A DNA stretch of 64,000 nucleotides, taken from contig NZ_JAFKOH010000011.1 in the NCBI RefSeq assembly GCF_017303375.1, positions 62,001-126,000 on the forward strand, written 5' to 3'. Positions 59,447 to 64,000 of this stretch are shown here, in pieces; the stretch's first letter is position 1; every line of letters begins with the position of its first letter. A program made the translations under genes and the position numbers. The stretch is from Bacillus sp. NTK074B (GTDB lineage: Bacteria; Bacillota; Bacilli; Bacillales; Bacillaceae_B). Below the pieces are notes generated by a model. It made no database searches, was not told where the DNA came from, and was given only the letters and a program-made list of their open reading frames with translations.

Positions 59447-60193
59447 TTAGGCTATAAAACGGCATTTAGGAAAGCTGCTGCACCCTCTAAATGATCCTTT
59501 TCCGTCCTTGCGATGACGAACCACCAATGGGTTCCCACACTTAGGGCAAACCCCTGAGCTCACTAACCTCTTCTTATTCTGCTGATCTATCCTGACTTGG
59601 TTACTATGGAATTGGGCTGCCCTCTTATCTACTATATTCCTTGTGTTCAGCCGTTCAGAAATCCCCTTTATTTGAAATTGGGTAAGGACGGACTCCTCAT
59701 GCTTCTCTATGATTTTTACTAGTTGATTGGAATGGATAACAAATGATTGAGGAGAAGAGATATCCATTTTCTTAAGTGTTGCTTTGGGATCAAAGGCAAT
59801 CACAGAATAATAAGGAGGTTGAACCTGATGTCCAATCAATTTCTCAATGGCCTTAATATGTCCATAATTCTGGTGAAGGGGATTATAAAACGTTTGCTTA
59901 CGCTTATAAATGATCTGGGTCCACTTCTTGCTTTTTTCGCTCCCGTAAATCCAGCCCTGATAGTTTTTTGTTTCTATTACAAATATACCAGCCTTGGAAA
60001 GAACCACATGATCAATTTGCGTGGTTTTACCATTTTCTGAAGGAATCAAGATATCATGTAAGACAACAAATTGATCCGGGTTCAGTTTGCTCAGATAGTA
60101 CTTAACTTTTCTTTCTCCAATTTTCCCTTTATAGGCTGGTGATGAAGCAAGGATTGCCAGCACCAGCATAAGTATCAATATAAGATAACTCAT
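59447..60193 (-). CDS. NERD nuclease-related domain protein with zinc ribbon
   Basis: A 248-residue protein. N-terminal membrane segment (residues 2-20); NERD domain at 24-140 with KIGERKVKYYL, TQIDHVVLSKAGIFVIETKN and QGWIYG, which keeps the D-ExK nuclease-like residues; C-terminal topoisomerase-type zinc ribbon (CPKCGN, then C and C in FRGCSSFPKC). NERD proteins are thought to process nucleic acid, but the role of this membrane-linked form is unknown. Confidence 0.85.
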   Translation of the reverse strand: MSYLILILMLVLAILASSPAYKGKIGERKVKYYLSKLNPDQFVVLHDILIPSENGKTTQIDHVVLSKAGIFVIETKNYQGWIYGSEKSKKWTQIIYKRKQTFYNPLHQNYGHIKAIEKLIGHQVQPPYYSVIAFDPKATLKKMDISSPQSFVIHSNQLVKIIEKHEESVLTQFQIKGISERLNTRNIVDKRAAQFHSNQVRIDQQNKKRLVSSGVCPKCGNPLVVRHRKDGKGSFRGCSSFPKCRFIA

Positions 60194-60275
60194 TAGCTCA
60201 TAGAACTCCTTGTGGTATAATTATACAATTTTAATCTTACCACAATAACCAGGACTATTTACCTTGTATTCATGC

Positions 60276-60306
60276 TAAAAAAAGAAGCAGCCCAAAGACT
60301 GCTTCT
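60276..60306 (-). terminator. terminator after ppaC
   Basis: Seven-base arms GAAGCAG/CTGCTTC with an eight-base loop, followed on the minus strand by TTTTTTTAG. Confidence 0.88.
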
Positions 60307-60316
60307 TCACCTAACT

Positions 60317-61243
60317 TCATTTCATCGCATCCGTCAACACAGGTACGATCTGCTTCTTACGGGATACCACGCCTTTTAATAGAGCCGTGTTATTTTGAAG
60401 AGATACATTGAACGCCTTCTCCACTTCACCCGCTTTGCTTCCGAGGGCAAGTGCCATCGAGTCGTTTTCTAAGATGTCTGTAACAACTAGAAGGAAAAGA
60501 TCCAATCCTTTTTCCTTGATCATCGTTTCCATGGCCGCTTCCACTTCCGACTGACGTCCGAATACGTCATTCGTGTCCACAACATTGATTTGCGCCACTT
60601 CCACTTTTGCATGACCCATGGAGAATTCTTTCGCATCAAGGGTCACAAGTTCTGCGACTGATTTCGTGCTCATGTTCGCGCCGGCCTTCAGCATTTCCAA
60701 GCCGTATACTTGTGGGTCAACTCCTGCAATTTCAGCCAGTTCGTTAGCAGCTGTAACGTCTTCGTCCGTGCATGTTGGAGATTTAAATAATAGAGAATCC
60801 GAGATAATCGCTGAAAGCATTAGTCCAGCCATTTCCTTCGTAACCTCTACTCCTCTTTCCTTGTAGATCTTGTTTAAGATCGTTGCCGTACAACCAACCG
60901 GCTCAGCACGGTAGTACAGGGGATCAGCCGTTTCAAAGTTCGCGATGCGATGGTGATCGATAACTTCAAGAACGCGTACTTCCTCGATATCCTCGGCGCT
61001 TTGCTGGCGCTCGTTGTGGTCAACCAGGATTACTGTATCCGTCTCAGCCGCAACCTTTTCCACTAAGCGTGGTGCATCGACTTTAAAGTAATCAAGGGCA
61101 TACTGTGTTTCACCGTTTACTTCACCTAGACGAACCGGCTCCACGTCCATCCCGATTTTTGTTTTCAAATCAGCATAAACCAGTGCCGATGTGATCGTAT
61201 CTGTGTCCGGGTTTTTGTGGCCGAAAATTAGTGTTTTACTCAT
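60317..61243 (-). CDS. ppaC: Manganese-dependent inorganic pyrophosphatase
   Basis: A 308-residue family II pyrophosphatase of the DHH superfamily. Metal motifs: FGHKNPDTD at the start, VDHNE and VIDHHRI; the C-terminal DHHA2 domain has the SRKKQIVP substrate-binding motif. It hydrolyses PPi to phosphate. ATG at 61243. Monocistronic. Confidence 0.95.
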   Translation of the reverse strand: MSKTLIFGHKNPDTDTITSALVYADLKTKIGMDVEPVRLGEVNGETQYALDYFKVDAPRLVEKVAAETDTVILVDHNERQQSAEDIEEVRVLEVIDHHRIANFETADPLYYRAEPVGCTATILNKIYKERGVEVTKEMAGLMLSAIISDSLLFKSPTCTDEDVTAANELAEIAGVDPQVYGLEMLKAGANMSTKSVAELVTLDAKEFSMGHAKVEVAQINVVDTNDVFGRQSEVEAAMETMIKEKGLDLFLLVVTDILENDSMALALGSKAGEVEKAFNVSLQNNTALLKGVVSRKKQIVPVLTDAMK

Positions 61244-61416
61244 TGATCATTCTCCTAACTCTATGTAATGTGTTACGTTGATTTCTCTCTTTACATTTTC
61301 TTATATTACCATATATAGAAGCAAAACCGTATGTTTGGGGAAGATTTTTTCAGTGATTGTGAAGGTAATATTCCCAGATTCTGTGTTAGAATAAGTTGTA
61401 GGAGGTGAAAAATAAT

Positions 61417-61656
61417 ATGGTTCAGATTTTACAAGCCATAAGAGAACTTCAAGGACAAATGACTCGTTTTGAAAACAACATGAACGAGCGAATGACAAAG
61501 ATCGAAAACCTCATGGACAAGCTCGAATCCAGAATGATCGTACTCGAAGAAAATCAGCAGGACACTCAGGATAGCATGACGATTTTTGTAAAGGAAAACT
61601 GGGATCATAAAAGAGAACTTCATAAAGTGAAGCGGCGGGTGGGGATGGAGCCGTAA
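61417..61656 (+). CDS. Small coiled-coil protein
   Basis: A 79-residue plus-strand gene. The protein is one long heptad-repeat helix (ELQGQMTRFENNMNERMTKI, then ENLMDKLESRMIVLEEN) with a basic C-terminus. AGGAGG lies 11 bases before the ATG at 61417; a GTG at 61405 overlaps that site. It resembles small Bacillus coiled-coil proteins of unknown function. No terminator seen. Confidence 0.65.
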   Translation: MVQILQAIRELQGQMTRFENNMNERMTKIENLMDKLESRMIVLEENQQDTQDSMTIFVKENWDHKRELHKVKRRVGMEP

Positions 61657-61686
61657 ATGACATTCGCATTCTCCCACCTAGACCTT

Positions 61687-61983
61687 TTAAAATAACTTCA
61701 TTTGCTCCTCTTGATCTTCCTCTTTGCCCTTAACTTTATATCCCAACGATTGATAGCCCTTTAACCTTTTTTCATACATCTTCTCAAGCATCGGAATATT
61801 GCAGTCGACATAATCATATACTTTCACGTCTTTTTTTGAGTGATAGGTACGATGAAGCCTTCCCACATACTGCTGCAAGGTCCCTTTCCAGGAAACAGGC
61901 ATAGTTAAGAATAAAGTATCCAGGCGGGGATCGTCGAAGCCTTCTCCAATATATTTTCCTGTGGATATGGTACTTATTTCCAA
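61687..61983 (-). pseudogene. 3' fragment of a superfamily 2 helicase gene
   Basis: About 95 codons homologous in appearance to the end of a DEAD/DEAH helicase: STGKYIGEGFDDPRLDTLFL (motif V region) and TLQQYVGRLHR (motif VI), then a C-terminal tail. Walker A and B regions are missing. The fragment begins at the exact stop codon of the penicillin-binding protein gene and overlaps it, so the 5' part of the helicase was probably lost when these sequences were joined. The frame is open from a TTG at 61983. Confidence 0.75.
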
Positions 61984-63980
61984 TTATCGTAGAATTTCTT
62001 CGCCACTTGAACGGTATGGGTGCTTCCACCCTCATCCTGTACATCTTCAAGGAGCATGGCGAGAACCATGGACGGGTCATTCTGATCATAGGAAACGAAC
62101 ACTCCATTTTCCTTGCCTTTCGTTCCCTGCTCCGATTTGATCTCTGCCGTGCCGGTCTTACCGGCGATCGCTTTACCTTCTACACTCGCTTTTCCGGCGA
62201 TGCCTTCTGTGACCACTTTGCGGAAATTCGTTTTCATCATGTCTGCCTGTTCTTTTGAAAGCAGGTCTTTCTTCCACACTTTTTGTTCTTCATCCTTCAG
62301 GAGTTTTGGTTCCATCATGGTGCCATCGTTGATGATTCCGCCGTATGCACTTGCTATGTGAACGATACTCATCAGCACTTCCCCTTGACCGAAAGCAGAA
62401 TCGGCCAGCTGGACTTCTTTGGAGATTTCCCCGTCGTTTGAAACCTGTGATTTATAGATCGGGTAAGACATAGGGATCTCTTCGCCAAAGCCGAAATCCT
62501 TCAAGCCAGCAATAAACGTCTCGGCACCCATATCGAGTCCGGCACGGGCAAAATAGATGTTATCCGAGAATTTAAGGGCGCTTTCCAGATCCACTTTGCT
62601 CTCATTGTCAAAAACACGGACCACTTTATAATTCCCCCAAGATTCATCCTTTTGCCACTTCTTCCCCTGGATATCATAGATTTTTTTTGGATCAAGCTTG
62701 CCGGATTTCAGGCCGACGGATGCTGTGATCCCCTTCATTGTTGATCCCGGTGAATAGGCAAGCTGGAATCGGTTCCGAAGCGGTTTTTTCGGGTCGTCGG
62801 CAAGCTTCTTATATTTTTCTGCAGACATCCCTAATACGAATTCATTCGGATCATAGGCAGGGGTGCTCACAAGGGAAAGCGCTTCTCCCGTTTGTGGATT
62901 GATGGCGGCTGCCGTTCCAGGCTCATCCTTCATTTGTGCGTATATCTTCTTTTGCATCTCGGCATCGATGGTGAGTGTGACGTTCTTGCCATCTTGTACG
63001 GGCTGTTCCGCTACGGTGACGGTGTCCTCTGAATCTTGTTTCTTTAGATAAATACGCTGTCCGTCTTTGCCGCGGAGCTGATCTTCATAGACTTCCTCCG
63101 CACCGCTTAAGCCCATCAGTGATTGAGCAGTATAGCCTTTGTCTTTGAGTTTCTCTAACTTTTCTGCCGTAAGTTTACCAATATATCCGGTAAGGTGGGC
63201 AGTTGCTTCTCCGTAAGGGTATTCCCTTGCAGGTACGCGTTTCGAGTAGAGACCTCCGAGTTCTATGACCTCTAGAGCTAAAGGTCTCTCGGATAAGGCA
63301 ATCTTTTTAATCGGCACAAAAAATTCAGGTTTGACCCAGCTTTGGTCAAGCTTTCCCTGAATCGAATCGGCTGACAAATCCAGCAATTTTGCCAGGTTGT
63401 CTAAATCACTGTCATTAAACTCTTTCGGTACAATCCCGAGCTCAAAGGCCTCCCCGTTGACGGCAAGGGGCTGTTGATTCCGGTCGAGAATATCCCCGCG
63501 CTTTGCCGAGATGCTTTCCACTCCGACTTTATCATCCTTTTCCATTTCAGGCAGAATGAACGAAGGGTCCCAATCCACGAACCAGTTTTCATCGTCGTCC
63601 TTCTTTTCTTTTGTGAGGGTAATATCTTTTTCATACGAAACCTCACCAGCGAGGGTGTTATATGAAATCGTCATGGGAAACTCTGCTTTCGACTTTTTGT
63701 CCCATTCCACTTCTTTTTCCGGCTTTTTAAAAGATACTTTGACATCCTTCACTTCCAGGTCTTTATAGATATCTTTGTATTTTGTGACGAAATCTTCTTT
63801 TTTGAATGTTTCTTTCGTAGAGGAGTTCACATAGTCTGAGAACATTTTATCAAACTTCCCTTTATTCCAAAGATCCACGTATTCCTGCAGGCGATCATCC
63901 GGCTGGGCCTTTTCCTGACATCCTGCGAACAGTAGACTGAGAGCGACGAAGGTACAAAGCAGCATGGCTTTTTTGATCAT
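61974..63980 (-). CDS. Class B penicillin-binding protein (PBP3/MecA-like lipoprotein)
   Basis: A 668-residue transpeptidase. Lipoprotein signal with LLFAGCQ, then a MecA N-terminal (NTF2-like) domain at about 25-145, a PBP dimer domain at 150-310 and a transpeptidase domain at 340-665 with SPGSTMK (active serine), SDN and KTGTAE. Cross-links peptidoglycan; such MecA_N forms are related to B. subtilis PbpC and to low-affinity PBP2a. ATG at 63980 with AAGGGG 12 bases upstream; a TTG nearer that site adds a few residues. The promoter lies beyond the window. Confidence 0.88.
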   Translation of the reverse strand: MIKKAMLLCTFVALSLLFAGCQEKAQPDDRLQEYVDLWNKGKFDKMFSDYVNSSTKETFKKEDFVTKYKDIYKDLEVKDVKVSFKKPEKEVEWDKKSKAEFPMTISYNTLAGEVSYEKDITLTKEKKDDDENWFVDWDPSFILPEMEKDDKVGVESISAKRGDILDRNQQPLAVNGEAFELGIVPKEFNDSDLDNLAKLLDLSADSIQGKLDQSWVKPEFFVPIKKIALSERPLALEVIELGGLYSKRVPAREYPYGEATAHLTGYIGKLTAEKLEKLKDKGYTAQSLMGLSGAEEVYEDQLRGKDGQRIYLKKQDSEDTVTVAEQPVQDGKNVTLTIDAEMQKKIYAQMKDEPGTAAAINPQTGEALSLVSTPAYDPNEFVLGMSAEKYKKLADDPKKPLRNRFQLAYSPGSTMKGITASVGLKSGKLDPKKIYDIQGKKWQKDESWGNYKVVRVFDNESKVDLESALKFSDNIYFARAGLDMGAETFIAGLKDFGFGEEIPMSYPIYKSQVSNDGEISKEVQLADSAFGQGEVLMSIVHIASAYGGIINDGTMMEPKLLKDEEQKVWKKDLLSKEQADMMKTNFRKVVTEGIAGKASVEGKAIAGKTGTAEIKSEQGTKGKENGVFVSYDQNDPSMVLAMLLEDVQDEGGSTHTVQVAKKFYDNWK

Positions 63981-64000
63981 ATGTAGTGACAACCCCTTGA

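Noticed and set aside
1-64000. CRISPR arrays, tRNA or rRNA genes, prophage
   Set aside because: No regularly spaced repeats, tRNA-like cloverleaf or phage structural genes were recognised.

Overview
The window is a chromosomal segment of a Gram-positive, endospore-former-like Bacillaceae (a Bacillus or close relative such as Rossellomorea; inferred from gene content, not tested by search). Read on the minus strand from right to left, its backbone follows the Bacillus subtilis order degV-comFA-comFC-yvyF-flgM-flgN-flgK-flgL-yviE-fliW-csrA-hag-flaG-fliD-fliS-fliT-hpf-secA-prfB-yvjA-cccB-ftsE-ftsX-ctpB-minJ. Nearly all genes are on the minus strand. The plus-strand exceptions are a 5'-nucleotidase-type enzyme, murB and one small coiled-coil gene.

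Layout. 1-432: 5' part of minJ. 762-2774: PHA genes (phaB-like reductase, a 62-residue protein, phaC). 2990-12295: compact Wzx/Wzy exopolysaccharide operon (priming transferase, fused Wzz/BY-kinase, phosphatase, flippase, polymerase, one glycosyltransferase, epimerase, deacetylase, acyltransferase). The PHA and polysaccharide blocks lie between ctpB (12541-13998) and minJ. 14152-18236: methionine genes with a SAM riboswitch. 18366-20603: DUF302, thioredoxin-like, membrane and methyltransferase genes. 20604-21434: two large palindromic repeats. 21435-21886: an unknown 81-residue protein behind a c-di-GMP-I riboswitch. 22032-24990: M23 hydrolase with ftsX and ftsE. 25552-34385: cccB, yvjA, prfB with its programmed frameshift, secA, a SEC-C protein, a DUF1028 protein and hpf. 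34671-35565: a nonsense-interrupted RAYT transposase flanked by REP arrays. 35556-47557: flagellar late genes. 47617-50790: comFC, comFA, degV. 51021-63980: accessory genes including a PilZ protein, EamA transporter, tandem XRE-TPR regulators, ppaC and a penicillin-binding protein.

Main discovery. The flagellin gene is not truncated: it is split by two group I introns (40421-40782 and 39982-40351). Each shows the conserved P, Q, R and S core elements. Splicing restores a standard flagellin C-terminus of 514 residues. Intron 2 starts with its own 14 codons plus stop that nearly duplicate the last exon, so spliced and intron-2-retaining mRNAs both encode 514-residue flagellins. Upstream are a sigma-D promoter and CsrA-type leader sites, and fliW and csrA lie next door.

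Other notable items are the c-di-GMP riboswitch before an unknown gene, twin conserved small-RNA-like elements beside the tandem XRE-TPR regulators, a possible HEPN-type protein inside the flagellar locus, and two dispersed short-repeat families (GGTGCCTGGCACC and GAGGTCCGTCCCTC).
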